Positions 25,152 to 35,389 of a stretch of DNA of 64,000 nucleotides are shown in pieces (positions within the stretch are counted from its first letter, which is position 1; each line of letters opens with the position of its first letter). The stretch spans positions 228,284,537 through 228,348,536 of the forward strand of contig NC_134397.1 of assembly GCF_050003625.1 (NCBI RefSeq). Direction: 5' to 3'. The notes beneath the pieces are model-generated. The model saw only the letters and a list, made by a program, of their open reading frames with translations. It ran no database searches and had not been told where the DNA came from. The DNA comes from Haematobia irritans (taxonomy: Eukaryota > Arthropoda > Insecta > Diptera > Muscidae). The position numbers and the translations under genes were made by a program.

Positions 25152-25779
25152 CCGGAAAGCCCCATTTCATTTTATTTCAGTCCATTACATTTCATTTATT
25201 TTTTTGTCAGTAGAGTAGATTTCAAACGTTATTAACTTTATGATAATGAGCCCAAGTTAAAGTGCTGTGGAATACATTTCGACCTTCATCGGATCTATTT
25301 AGCTATTTGAGGATAGCTGATTCGAATAGGCTAACCATGAAGTTTTAGAAATTTCTTTTCAGAGTAGTGGAACGCGGATTTAATTTCATAATTTTGATAG
25401 CAATTTTAGTAAAAATCTTATTTCAAACCCATATATTCTGAGGCATCAGCAGCTTTCAGGTAGTCGGACTATAGGATCATGCTACCTGCAGATACCTATC
25501 CAGATCTGGAAGAGAAGTCGTCATAGAGAAATAAAATCGATGCTTGCTGGTTTGACGTATGCGTTTAAAATTTTTTTTACTCCGTAGATTAATTAAATTT
25601 TTATTGGCTATTAATATCAGCATATTCTATACCTTATTTTTGGTTGTCATAAAGCGAACTCGTATCTAAAAATTTTGTATAGTATTAAATATTCAATTTG
25701 TTGTGCTCGCTAATCTAATAGAGATTTTTTAAGGACAGTTTTTTTTTTGGTGTTATGAATCGAAGTTTTCTATTTCAAA
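25152..25779 (+). other. Untranslated leader between primer site and gag
   Basis: About 630 bases with no long frame. It holds a candidate splice acceptor at 25362 and several short upstream ATGs, for example near 25480 and 25540. A packaging signal would be expected here but I cannot identify one. Confidence 0.6.
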
Positions 25780-27453
25780 ATGTCGCTTGAGAGAACACCA
25801 ACGAGACCAATACCACCATGTATTTCGGATCACGATTCGGTTAATATTTGTTCGACATGTAATGAGACTATGTTAGATGAACAGAATTGTGTGATAATCA
25901 AAGAGTGCAGGCACATTTTCCACCGTATTTGTATAGAGACTCATCTCGCCACAAGTTCTCAATGCCCACTATGTAAGAGATCATGTCAGCTATCCGAACT
26001 TCAGACGTATAAATCTCGTCCGGAAGCTGGTGTGGATTCCCCAAATCCAAACGTGGTAAATGCTCCAGCCTCAAAAGCTCGTGGCAAATCAAAGCCTAGA
26101 GGTGCAAAAGCTTATTATACCCGTAGTAGCCGTGGTGCAGCGCATAATCTGCATAATATGTTTGACAATTCCCAGGAATTCGGCAATGATGATCCGATTG
26201 GTAGATCCCAAATGGAAAATGATAATTTACAAGGGGTTGGTACTGCTAATGACACTATTCTTAATAATTTGCCTAATTTACGGTGTAATGCTCCACTTCA
26301 GGAAAATCCTCCAGTTGGTAGCGTTGACTATAACCACATAAATCGTATGATTGAGGAAAATTTGAGTCGTATACTTGCTTCATTGAATTTAGTACCCCCG
26401 ACAAATAATCGTACACAAGTCCGATTCACCAATAGAGTTGAGGAAAATATACCTTTGAATACGCCTAATGTCTCACCTAATTCTGAAATTAGGCGACCAT
26501 CAGATTCTAGACCTTTAAATTCTCCACAAACGTTAGCAGGAACTCAAAATGCTAATGGCCAATCTAATTATCCTTCTTCTTTGAGAATGAATTATACTGT
26601 AGATAAAATTTCTTCCATTATTCAAGGGTGGAATATTCGATTTGATGGTTCCCCAGATGGACTGAATGTAGAAGAGTTTCTATACCGGATAGAATCCTTA
26701 ACATATGATATGTTAGAGGGAGATTTTTCTCTTATTTGTAAAAATTTGCAAATCCTCCTTGCCGGTAGAGCCAAAGAGTGGTTGTGGCGTTACCGCAAAC
26801 ATGTAAACAGTATCAATTGGGAAGGATTTTGTGGGGCAATTCGTTCTCACTATGGGGACTACAAAACTTCGTCGGATTTACGAGAAGAGATTCGCAATCG
26901 AAAACAGAAGTCAGGGGAAAGCTTTGACATATTTTTCGATGCGGTTTCTGCAATTATTGATAGGCTGGATACGCCCATGTCGGAATCGGAAATGGTAGAG
27001 ACGTTAATGAGAAATTTGCGTCCCGAAATCCGACAGGAATTATTGTATATACCAGTTAATTCGGTTTCTCATTTGCGACAACTGGTACATAAGCGTGAGA
27101 ATTTCCTCAACGATGACCATGTTCGTCGAAACATTACAATGAAATCGAATAACGCCTTTGTTTCGCGAAGGCAAGTGGCCGAAATAGATTTTGAGACAGA
27201 CTCAGGAAATAGTGAGCCTATTCTAAATTGTCAAAATTTCGTGGAGGCCATTGATGCAGCGAATAGCTACCAATGCTGGAACTGTGACATGAAAGGACAC
27301 CACTGGCAGGATTGTTTACAAGATCGCCAAATTTTCTGTTACGGCTGCGGAGCTAAGTCGATATATAAACCCAACTGCTTAAAGTGTAAGTCTAATAAAA
27401 CTGGAGTGACAAAAAACTACAAGACTCTTGCTCCAGTGAAGGAGCAACTGTAA
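25780..27453 (+). CDS. gag: Gag polyprotein with an N-terminal RING-H2 finger
   Basis: This 557-codon frame starts at an ATG in good insect context (CAAA before ATG). Residues 24-65 form a complete RING-H2 pattern: C24-x2-C27, C43-x-H45-x2-H48-x2-C51, C62-P-L-C65. Such fingers usually bind E2 ubiquitin-conjugating enzymes or mediate assembly. Residues 66-282 are low-complexity, rich in Asn, Pro and Ser. Residues about 283-448 match the retrotransposon capsid region, with WNIRFDG and a later WLWRYR. A CX2CX4HX4C knuckle lies at C499, C502, H507, C512. A second has C520, C523 and C533, but Ile528 replaces the His. The 3' end overlaps pol and carries a -1 frameshift signal. The capsid and knuckles make Gag secure; RING activity is inferred. 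Confidence 0.93.
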   Translation: MSLERTPTRPIPPCISDHDSVNICSTCNETMLDEQNCVIIKECRHIFHRICIETHLATSSQCPLCKRSCQLSELQTYKSRPEAGVDSPNPNVVNAPASKARGKSKPRGAKAYYTRSSRGAAHNLHNMFDNSQEFGNDDPIGRSQMENDNLQGVGTANDTILNNLPNLRCNAPLQENPPVGSVDYNHINRMIEENLSRILASLNLVPPTNNRTQVRFTNRVEENIPLNTPNVSPNSEIRRPSDSRPLNSPQTLAGTQNANGQSNYPSSLRMNYTVDKISSIIQGWNIRFDGSPDGLNVEEFLYRIESLTYDMLEGDFSLICKNLQILLAGRAKEWLWRYRKHVNSINWEGFCGAIRSHYGDYKTSSDLREEIRNRKQKSGESFDIFFDAVSAIIDRLDTPMSESEMVETLMRNLRPEIRQELLYIPVNSVSHLRQLVHKRENFLNDDHVRRNITMKSNNAFVSRRQVAEIDFETDSGNSEPILNCQNFVEAIDAANSYQCWNCDMKGHHWQDCLQDRQIFCYGCGAKSIYKPNCLKCKSNKTGVTKNYKTLAPVKEQL

Positions 27454-30400
27454 TTTCGAACTCCCAATCACAAAATCCGGACGTACTTAAACCTACAGAA
27501 ATACAGGAATCATTACCCAACTTATGTAATCCATATTCATTGTCAACTGAGAATATCCGAATCCTTAAGAGAAGTAATTCTACTCATTTTAGTACCACCT
27601 CTGCACAGGAAAGTACAAGATGTTTATACCCAATATTACCCTATCACGAAAGACTGGCTAGATATGCAAAAAGACGTGATGAGATATTTAATATTGACTC
27701 GATCGATGGTGTAGTCAAAAATCGCCCAAAACGTTCAACCATGCGGTTGAGAAAATATTATAGGCTCCGAAAACTTTCTAGGAAATTTTTGATTTCTGCC
27801 ATTATATCCGATCCCAAAGATCGGCGATACTACGCTAAAATTTCGTTTTTAGATTTTGTTGAATTTGGTCTAATTGACACCGGTGCCAATGTTAGCTGTA
27901 TCGGGTCAGATTTATCTTCAACCGATTTCTCTCGATTTCCAAACTACACTAAGTGCAAGTCATTTGCTCGAACAGCTGATGGAAGGGAACAGTTTGTAGC
28001 TGGTTGGCTGGATGTTGATGTGAGTTTTAAAGACCAAACTCACAAAATTAAATTTTTTATAATTCCCTCCATTACTCATCGGGTAATACTTGGTGTTGAT
28101 TTTTGTAAGGATTTTAGACTGTTTTCTAATTTTGTAAGCACGGTGGATATGATATCCAGTACTTGCGAAATTTCTCCGAAAATTAATGATTTTTCCAATT
28201 TAGCTGCGGACTGTCCATCAGAAAAATCCATTTCTGATGAGTGTTTTTATCCCTTATCCGAATCTCAAAGGGCACAGCTCAATGCCGTGATTTCTCTTTT
28301 CCCTAATTTTGAAAAACAGGGGTTGGGCCGAACTGGTCTTATAACGCACAAAATTGACGTGGGAGGGTCCCCACCTATAAAACAGAGACACTACCCAGTG
28401 TCCCCCGCCATCGAAAAGTTGATGTTTCGTGAGATAGATAGAATGCTCTCCATGGGGGTAATAGAACCATCTGAGTCAGCATGGAGCTCACCAGTCCGTC
28501 TTGTGGTCAAGCCTAACAAGGTACGATTATGTCTTGATGCGCGAAAAGTGAATAGCGTAACAAGAAAAGATGCGTACCCACTACCATCTATAGAGGGAAT
28601 CTTTTCTCGGCTGCCGAAGGCCAATATTATCACAAAATTGGACTTAAAAGACGCGTATTGGCAAATTGCCTTAGATAAAAGTTCTAGACCCCTGACAGCG
28701 TTTACCATACCCGGTAGACCACTGTATCAGTTCGTCGTGATGCCCTTCGGCCTATGCAATGCGCCGCAGACTATGTGTAGGTTAATGGACAACATTATCC
28801 CACATGATCTGCGCCATTGTGTCTTTGGGTATCTCGACGACCTGATAATAGTGACCGACAGGTTTGAGACCCATTTGGAGGTACTTGTGCGACTTGCTGC
28901 TCAATTTCGAGAAGCGAACTTGACCCTGAACATCAAAAAAAGTAAATTTTGTGTGACAAAGGTCCCTTACCTCGGATATGTTATAGGTAATGGTGGCATA
29001 GCAGTTGATGTTGAAAAAGTAAGTGCTATTCGAAATTGGCCTATACCTAGAAATATTCGGCAAGTACGCGGATTTCTCGGTATAGCGGGCTGGTACCGCA
29101 GATTTATTGAGAACTTTGCCACCATTGTTTTTCCAATAACTGAAGTTGTTTCTACTAAGAAAAAATTTTTATGGACGTCTGAGGCACAAGAGGCTTTCGA
29201 GAAAATTAAAGATTTTCTTACCTCAGCCCCGGTGTTAGTGAACCCGGATTTCCATAAAAAATTTTTCCTACATTGCGACGCCAGTGACGTTGGTATAGGA
29301 GCTGTACTCGTTCAATTAGACGAGCAAAATGTTGAGAGACCTATCGCGTTCATGAGTAGGAAACTCAACACAGCTCAAAGGAATTATAGTGTCACTGAGC
29401 GTGAATGTTTAGCGGCAGTCGAAGCTATCAAGCGTTTCAGGTGTTACTTAGAGATGCATGAATTCGAGGTGGTAACCGATCACGCAAGTTTAGTATGGCT
29501 TATGCGTCAACCTAACCTTTCCGGCCGGCTTGCACGATGGGCCCTACAACTACAGGCTTATGACTTCACAGTAAGCCACCGGAAAGGAAAGGATAACGTA
29601 GTACCCGATGCTCTCTCTAGGATCCCCGAAAACGAAATAGTCGCACTTGACACAGCAACCCCTGAAATCGACTTAAACTCAGCTCACTTTCACGCCAGTG
29701 ACTATAAGGAATTGAAGGCTAGAATCACTCAGAACCCGGAAAAATATCCAGATATTAAAATCGTGCATAATTTCGTATACATTCGTACCGAACATTATTC
29801 CGGAGATGAAATCCAGGAGCAATCTGCATGGAAGCTCTGGATTCCTATCGACATGAGAAGGGATGTTATTTCACGAGCCCACGATGTACACATTACATCC
29901 CACGGAGGAATTTCAAAGACATTGGAGTTACTCCGGCGCTACTTTTTTTGGCCTGGGATGGTAAAAGATGTACGTGAGTACATACGGGAGTGTGAGACAT
30001 GTAAAACGACGAAAGCACCAAATTTCATAATGAAACCACCAATGGGTAATCAGCATATCTCCACTCGGCCATTTCAACGAATGTACATTGACCTTTTGGG
30101 ACCGTACCCCCGCAGTAAGGCAGGAAATATTGGGCTTGTAATTATATTGGACCACCTAACTAAATTTCCTTGGGTTTGCCCCCTCCGAAAATTCACATCG
30201 GCTCTGATCATAAAATATTTGGAAAGTCAAATATTTCATGTCTATGGGGTGCCCCAAACCATTGTCAGTGACAATGGAAGTCAGTTTAAAGCAAATGAGT
30301 TTAATGCTTTTTTGACTCGATATGGTATTACACACACATATACGGCTTATTATTCACCTCAAGCCAATGCATCGGAACGCGTCAACCGATCGCTAATAGC

Positions 30401-30905
30401 CGGAATACGAGCCTATATTAACAAAGATCATAAAACATGGGACGAACATTTAAGTGCAATTTGTTGTGCGTTGCGTAATTCACAGCACCAATCCTTAAAT
30501 ATGTCACCATATCGTGCACTATTTGGTTTGAACATGATGACCCACGGTACGTCTTACACCCTTTTACAAAATTTAAAACTTTTGGATGAACCTCAGGCTC
30601 AAATTTCAAGAGAGGATCAGCTTCAAGTCATTCGTAAGGACATTAAGAAACAGATTCAGGTATCCTACGAAAGAAATAAGGATCATTATAACCTTAGGAC
30701 CCGAGTACCTACTTTCAAAGCAGGTGATATAGTATTTCGTCGCAATTTTGCACAAAGCAATCAAGAAAAAAATTTCAATGCAAAATTGGCCCCGCTATTT
30801 GTAAAGGCAAGAGTCACACAAAAGCTGGGGAATCATTACTATACGCTCGAGGACATGGACGGAAAGGTCCTCGGAACATACCATGCGAAAGATATCCGAT
30901 CGTGA
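27399..30905 (+). CDS. pol: Pol polyprotein: protease, reverse transcriptase, RNase H, integrase
   Basis: The frame is -1 relative to gag and opens just after a stop at 27396-27398. It has no natural ATG near its start, so expression by frameshifting at 27411-27417 is expected, giving about 1,160 Pol residues. Numbering from the codon at 27540: protease DTGA at 113-116; RT with YLDD at 431-434; RNase H with the first Asp at 580 (HCDAS); integrase zinc module with H784 and H788, then ECETC; integrase catalytic D851, D911 and E946. A C-terminal module (KLAPLF, then YHAKDIR) resembles the gypsy GPY/F domain. No stops or shifts interrupt it. The protein copies element RNA into DNA and inserts it; it would act in cytoplasmic particles and then the nucleus. 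Confidence 0.95.
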   Translation, partial: NWSDKKLQDSCSSEGATVISNSQSQNPDVLKPTEIQESLPNLCNPYSLSTENIRILKRSNSTHFSTTSAQESTRCLYPILPYHERLARYAKRRDEIFNIDSIDGVVKNRPKRSTMRLRKYYRLRKLSRKFLISAIISDPKDRRYYAKISFLDFVEFGLIDTGANVSCIGSDLSSTDFSRFPNYTKCKSFARTADGREQFVAGWLDVDVSFKDQTHKIKFFIIPSITHRVILGVDFCKDFRLFSNFVSTVDMISSTCEISPKINDFSNLAADCPSEKSISDECFYPLSESQRAQLNAVISLFPNFEKQGLGRTGLITHKIDVGGSPPIKQRHYPVSPAIEKLMFREIDRMLSMGVIEPSESAWSSPVRLVVKPNKVRLCLDARKVNSVTRKDAYPLPSIEGIFSRLPKANIITKLDLKDAYWQIALDKSSRPLTAFTIPGRPLYQFVVMPFGLCNAPQTMCRLMDNIIPHDLRHCVFGYLDDLIIVTDRFETHLEVLVRLAAQFREANLTLNIKKSKFCVTKVPYLGYVIGNGGIAVDVEKVSAIRNWPIPRNIRQVRGFLGIAGWYRRFIENFATIVFPITEVVSTKKKFLWTSEAQEAFEKIKDFLTSAPVLVNPDFHKKFFLHCDASDVGIGAVLVQLDEQNVERPIAFMSRKLNTAQRNYSVTERECLAAVEAIKRFRCYLEMHEFEVVTDHASLVWLMRQPNLSGRLARWALQLQAYDFTVSHRKGKDNVVPDALSRIPENEIVALDTATPEIDLNSAHFHASDYKELKARITQNPEKYPDIKIVHNFVYIRTEHYSGDEIQEQSAWKLWIPIDMRRDVISRAHDVHITSHGGISKTLELLRRYFFWPGMVKDVREYIRECETCKTTKAPNFIMKPPMGNQHISTRPFQRMYIDLLGPYPRSKAGNIGLVIILDHLTKFPWVCPLRKFTSALIIKYLESQIFHVYGVPQTIVSDNGSQFKANEFNAFLTRYGITHTYTAYYSPQANASERVNRSLIAGIRAYINKDHKTWDEHLSAICCALRNSQHQSLNMSPYRALFGLNMMTHGTSYTLLQNLKLLDEPQAQISREDQLQVIRKDIKKQIQVSYERNKDHYNLRTRVPTFKAGDIVFRRNFAQSNQEKNFNAKLAPLFVKARVTQKLGNHYYTLEDMDGKVLGTYHAKDIRS
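27411..27447 (+). promoter_or_regulatory. -1 ribosomal frameshift signal in the gag-pol overlap
   Basis: AAAAAAC at 27411-27417 reads A_AAA_AAC in the gag frame, a canonical X_XXY_YYZ slippery site. After a 10-nt spacer, TTGCTCC (27428-27434) pairs perfectly with GGAGCAA (27441-27447) around a 6-nt loop. Slippage moves ribosomes into the pol frame before the gag stop at 27451. The spacer is slightly longer than the usual 5-9 nt, and I found no convincing pseudoknot. Confidence 0.8.
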
Positions 30906-30956
30906 TTCCTTCCTCCAACTAATTCTTCTACTCATTGAGTAAGAATTATTTGGTTT

Positions 30957-33570
30957 TGTAATGGACTACGACGGCATTTCCATAATTTATGTTTATTTTT
31001 TAATATTTTTTTCTCGAAATTGTCCTCTATATATTTTTATTATTTCAACAGTAACAGTATTCAAAAGGTTATAACCTTTTTCCAAATTGCATTCTATTTA
31101 GGTTCTTGTGAAATCTTCTGTTTGAATTGGTAATGTCTTTAACGTAAATCATTTTTTTATCGCATGCGATTTTTGCGATGGGTTATCGATTTAGACCTCA
31201 TTTTCGATTGAATTTACAGCTGTAGGTTTTGGTTCATATGATTTTGACAAATTTTGTTACCGATGCCTTTGACATAATCAAGATTTCCTGTCTCTCTAAT
31301 CCACTCTGAGTTTTCCTTCTTGCCCGAAAGTTCATCGAGTAAAGATCTAAAATCATTTGAAACGTATCTCAAATTTTGTACAAACATCGTTGTAAATTTT
31401 GGGGTGTTTCATAAAATTTTGAAATTCTAAACTTTTCAATAAATTTCAAAAAGGTAAATTTCTTTGTTGCCATTGATTTTAGAATTTTTACTAAAACTTT
31501 CTTCTGAATTAGGCAGAAGTGCAAAAATTTTCTGTTTTGAGGAGGAAATCAATCGTCCGGCGAACGATTTATAGATTTTAATTTCTTTGGAGGAATCGTC
31601 GAAAAGAACATCTTTGGTTGAATGTTCAGGGGCCTGAACAGGCCAGTTATTTGAGACAATTCCCCAACGTGCCTCAAAGGCATTGAATAAGAATTGAAGG
31701 AAGAGACGAACAAGTTCTATGCGTTAATTCTTCCACTGCATGCAAACAGAAAGAGCAGAAAACGTCTTTGTCGGCGCTGCGAGCCTCTCTCCGTTGGTGG
31801 ATCGTATAATACTAGTTTTCATCAGTTGAATTTTGCCAGTGCGTGGAAAAGAAGGGTAGAAGCGTAAAAAAAAAAAAAAAGAAAAGAAAAAAATATAGTT
31901 CCCGGTTTCAATTTAGAAAAAAAATAGTGAAGATTTACAAATTATGTCTTAAAAGTAATAACTAAAATTTTGAAAGAATAACTTTAAAAAATCAGTACCT
32001 TAGCAATTGTAAAATGTAAAAAATGTAAGTTTAAGGAAAAGAAAACCAACAAAAATACAGAAAACAGTTAACACCTAGTTAAAAAAGTGCAAAATAATAG
32101 TTAAATAATGGAGAAAAAGAAACGAGAATCGGAATTTGAGTGCTTGGTAAAATCTCAAAAAATTCATTTTGGAAATTAACCGTGTTGCTTTAAAATTACA
32201 CATAATGAAAATAATAATAAAATAATGAAAATAAGAAAAAATTAAACTTGAAATCAAAAAAGAAAACAATATTACAGATTTTACCATCACAGCAAGAATT
32301 AAATTGAAATATGAGAAGTATTTAAAAATCCAAATTTAACTATTTTGTATTTTTGTAGTTTTCTTATAATTCTGTTCGCACTATAATTTTTTTGAGTGTA
32401 ACTTTGAATGCAGGTGTTCAAATTACCAATATCTGCGAATATGTAATAGAGTCGTGATAAATTAAAATAGCATAAACACAAATATAATAATTACAACAAC
32501 AAGTTCCATATAGCTCTCGTCATCACACACACTATGCAGAATTGAAAAGGCCTTCTCAATCACAACGGATAGTGTTGGTAAGTGGTTTATTTTTTTATTT
32601 TGTGAGAAAACGAAGGCTTAAAGTATTAAACAAAAGAGCGAATGAAATTTAGAGCAGAATTTGTATATCATAACGTCATAATGATGATCATATTAAATAT
32701 TTGAACCCCATGCGTTCTTTTCTTTACTATTGTTATTTTGTTTTGATCTCTAAAGATATATTTCATTTGCTTGTTTGTTTTCTCTCAAGTCTTCTTCAAT
32801 CAAATTTTAAAACCTTGTTTAAAGTGGCTATGATTGTTTGTGAGCTACAATTCTTTCAATGGTATTTTTAGTTTATCACCCCATTTTATTTAGATCGAAA
32901 TGTTTTTAGTTAATATAAAGTTTCTATTTTATAATTTAAATTCGAATCTTCTGGTAATAATTGTATATTTATAAATTTTTGAAATCGTGTGTAAGCTTAA
33001 AAATGAGTGAATTATCTTGTTAATAAAATTAATTTCAAAACTTAAATATGTTGGCTTAAACCTTTTAAATGAGTTTTGCTGATACGACGACCGGAATAAT
33101 GGAATAGAATATGCCATGAATATTTGATTTTGGGGTTCTAGAAATTTTGATTTCGCCACTAGAACCACGGTTAGGGAGGGTTAAGAGGCGATGCTCTCCA
33201 GACCATCTAGGAGAAGCTAAGTTGTGAGTTTTGCTGATATTTGCCAATATTTTCGTTATTATTAATTTGTTACTGTTTCATTTGAAAAACTTGGGGGGAT
33301 TTTTTTTTATTTGCTTCTAGTAACTTTGGTTATTTTTTCGATGGTAATTAAAGGGTATTACAGGGAGTTACATTTATTATTGTAATAGGAACAAGGATAT
33401 AGTAGGGAAGGACTTGAACCCACCCCAGCCGACTGCTTTGCTAGTTTTATTCAAGACTCCCGCTCTCCTACACCCCACTATAATCGTATTAGCCTGACTT
33501 TGTCTGTGCAAAACATATTCCCTACACATTTTCGCATAATTTGTTTGAGGTCCTATTTAGGTACGTTACA
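30957..33570 (+). repeat. 3' LTR (2,614 bp)
   Basis: Matches the 5' LTR throughout the regions compared, with the same length and the same TGTAA/TTACA ends. The 51 bases between the pol stop and this LTR contain no evident purine run, so the expected polypurine tract is not obvious. Confidence 0.95.
33398..33482 (-). other. tRNA-like fold, 3' LTR copy
   Basis: Identical to 24956-25040 in the other LTR: 10-bp closing stem, near A-box and perfect B-box on the minus strand. From here a Pol III transcript would run toward pol. Confidence 0.4.
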
Positions 33571-33574
33571 GATA
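33571..33574 (+). repeat. 4-bp target site duplication GATA, right copy
   Basis: GATA directly follows the terminal TTACA of the 3' LTR, matching 22511-22514. Confidence 0.9.
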
Positions 33575-34125
33575 TTAAGATTTGTTGTTTTTTTATAGAA
33601 GTTTTGCTTTAATACTTGAGGCACTTTTGTCCATTAAAAAAAGGTTTTTTTTGGCAATTGTGTTGGCTATTGTTCAAATGTATATGGAGTAACTGTCAAA
33701 TGAGAAATATCCAAAAGTTCAAAAATAGGCGACAACATTCTTACAAATATTTTGTAAATAAAACGGATAAAACTTAAGGTGTTATGACGTTTTTACCAAA
33801 ATGAAAAATGACGCTAAATGAGTAATTTATTACTAGAATTAAGTAAGAACGATACCTATAGAGTCATGCCAGAATCAATCATATTAAATGATTGGCGTCG
33901 GCATGGTTTCTATCATGCTGAATCATGAACACCTCTTTGACAGATTTCATAATCAACTTCAAAATTTTAGAAAAGTAAAGAGTGGCGGCACAAAAGTCTG
34001 ATACACATTTTTTCATATTTGGACTCGAATGAATTTTAGGCTGATTTGTTCAAAAAAAGGTGGGTGAGGAGCGCGTAACACGAAACTATCGTGGTACTCG
34101 TGAATCACGTAAGTTTTGAACAAGC
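33575..34125. other. Flank downstream of the LTR element
   Basis: AT-rich, nothing recognised before the SINE head at 34126. Confidence 0.5.
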
Positions 34126-34195
34126 AGCAGGAATCGAACCCACGACCTTATGTATGCAAGGCGGGCATGCTAACCATTGCACCACGGTGGCTCCC
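34126..34195 (-). mobile_element. tRNA-like SINE head
   Basis: On the minus strand GGGAGCCACCGTGGTGCAAT leads to GGTTAGCATG and then GGTTCGATTCC, a perfect B-box. It matches the head of the SINE at 43782-44129, with a better-kept promoter. The body is not present next to it. Confidence 0.75.
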
Positions 34196-34868
34196 AAAGC
34201 ATGATCGAGAGTGAAACACAAACCGGTTCGTTAAGTAAATTTTTTCATTTTCAATTTAATGCTCACGAATAAATGTATATGTTATTATCGATATAAATCG
34301 CACTGAGAAGAAACTTTAATTTCATGAAATATTCACGCTGAAGATAAAATTCATGTTCATGATAAAATTAAGACTTACAACGGAAAATTACATGCATTCA
34401 CGAACGAATTTACGTTTACGAGATAATTCACGCTCGCCGATTTCAGTCATGCCCAACATTCCAATCAGTGAAATTTCACTCAAGCGCTCACCTCTAGTGT
34501 CTACCAATCCAATTATTGTTTGGAAAATCTATTTATTTTAGATGACACCTCTCAGAAATGGACATCCACCGTCACCCATGTTTTGTCCACATTAGATTTA
34601 AGGTGATAATATAGAATTTCCATTTTTGAAGGATTGCATTTTTAAATAAGAACCAAAGTTGCAACCTTCATCCGATCCGGTTGAAATTTGGTACGTCGTC
34701 TAATAACCATTATATATAGTCCCCATATAAACCGATCAACAGATTAGACCACCCGAGCAACTGGAGTAGTAAATTCGTCCGATTCGGTTGAAATTTGGTA
34801 CGTGGTGTTAGTATATAACAACCATGCAAAAATTAGTGTATATCGGTCCATAATTATATATAATTATA

Positions 34869-35216
34869 TATATTTTATTTCTATAGACAATTTTGTCAAA
34901 ATTTTATTACTATAGAATATTTTGCCAAAATTTTATTTCTATAGAAAATGTTGTCAAGATTTTATTTCTATAGAAATTTTGTTAAAATTTTATTTCTATA
35001 GAAAATGTTGTCAACATTTTATTTCTATAAAAAATGTTGTCAAAATGTTAATTCTATAGAAAATTTTGTCAAAATTTTATTTCTATAGAAAATTTTATCA
35101 AAATTTGTTTTCTACTGAAAATTTGGACAAAATTTTGTTTCTATTGAAAATTTTGTCAAAATTGTATTTCTATAGAAAATGTTGTCAAAATTTTATTTCT
35201 ATAGAAAATTTTGTCA
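34869..35216 (+). repeat. 29-bp minisatellite
   Basis: About 12 tandem units of roughly TTTTGTCAAAATTTTATTTCTATAGAAAA with substitutions and small length changes. No unique spacers, so not CRISPR-like. A reverse-oriented array of the same unit is at 41490-41825. Confidence 0.85.
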
Positions 35217-35389
35217 AACTGAATTATATACGTATTTAATCGGCTTTTTTTAGTTTAATATATACCACGTAAGGACTAACATACAATTTACAAGACCTTG
35301 AACATCGACAAGTATTACCGAAACCCAAGTAAGTCGATTGTGGATGACAGCTTTAGTAGAAGTTTCTAAGCAATTCATGGTAGAGGGTA

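Larger units (their letters stand above)
24137..25362 (+). other. Candidate leader intron that would remove the primer site
   Basis: A near-consensus donor, TTG|GTAAGT, lies at 24137 in the 5' LTR. A strong acceptor, TTTCTTTTCAG|AG, ends at 25362 in the leader. Splicing between them would excise the end of U5 and the whole primer site (25134-25151) while keeping the gag start at 25780. The spliced RNA could be translated but not primed, leaving the unspliced RNA as genome. This is inferred from motif quality only. Confidence 0.35.
22515..33570 (+). mobile_element. Complete Ty3/gypsy-class LTR retrotransposon, Ulysses/Osvaldo-like
   Basis: Two direct copies of a 2,614-bp LTR (22515-25128 and 30957-33570, constant offset 8,442) bracket Gag and Pol genes. 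The LTRs begin TGTAA and end TTACA, a 5-bp terminal inverted repeat. The bases GATA occur immediately outside each end (22511-22514, 33571-33574), giving a 4-bp target duplication. A tRNA-Lys-type primer site follows the 5' LTR after a 5-nt spacer. Pol order is protease, RT, RNase H, integrase, which places it in Ty3/gypsy. Very long LTRs plus a tRNA-Lys primer are known for Drosophila Ulysses and Osvaldo, so I assign that neighbourhood by inference. There is no env frame between pol and the 3' LTR. Both main frames are open and the LTRs look identical by reading, so the insertion is recent and may be functional. Confidence 0.95.

Noticed and set aside
27540..27542. TTG as the natural start of pol
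   Set aside because: The frame is open upstream to 27399 and the frameshift heptamer explains entry; a TTG start in an animal retroelement is unlikely.
30906..30956. Possible env gene after pol
   Set aside because: Only 51 bases separate the pol stop from the 3' LTR, and the LTR has no long sense frame.
34869..35216. Regular short repeats resembling a CRISPR array
   Set aside because: Units are directly adjacent with no unique spacers, and the genome is eukaryotic.
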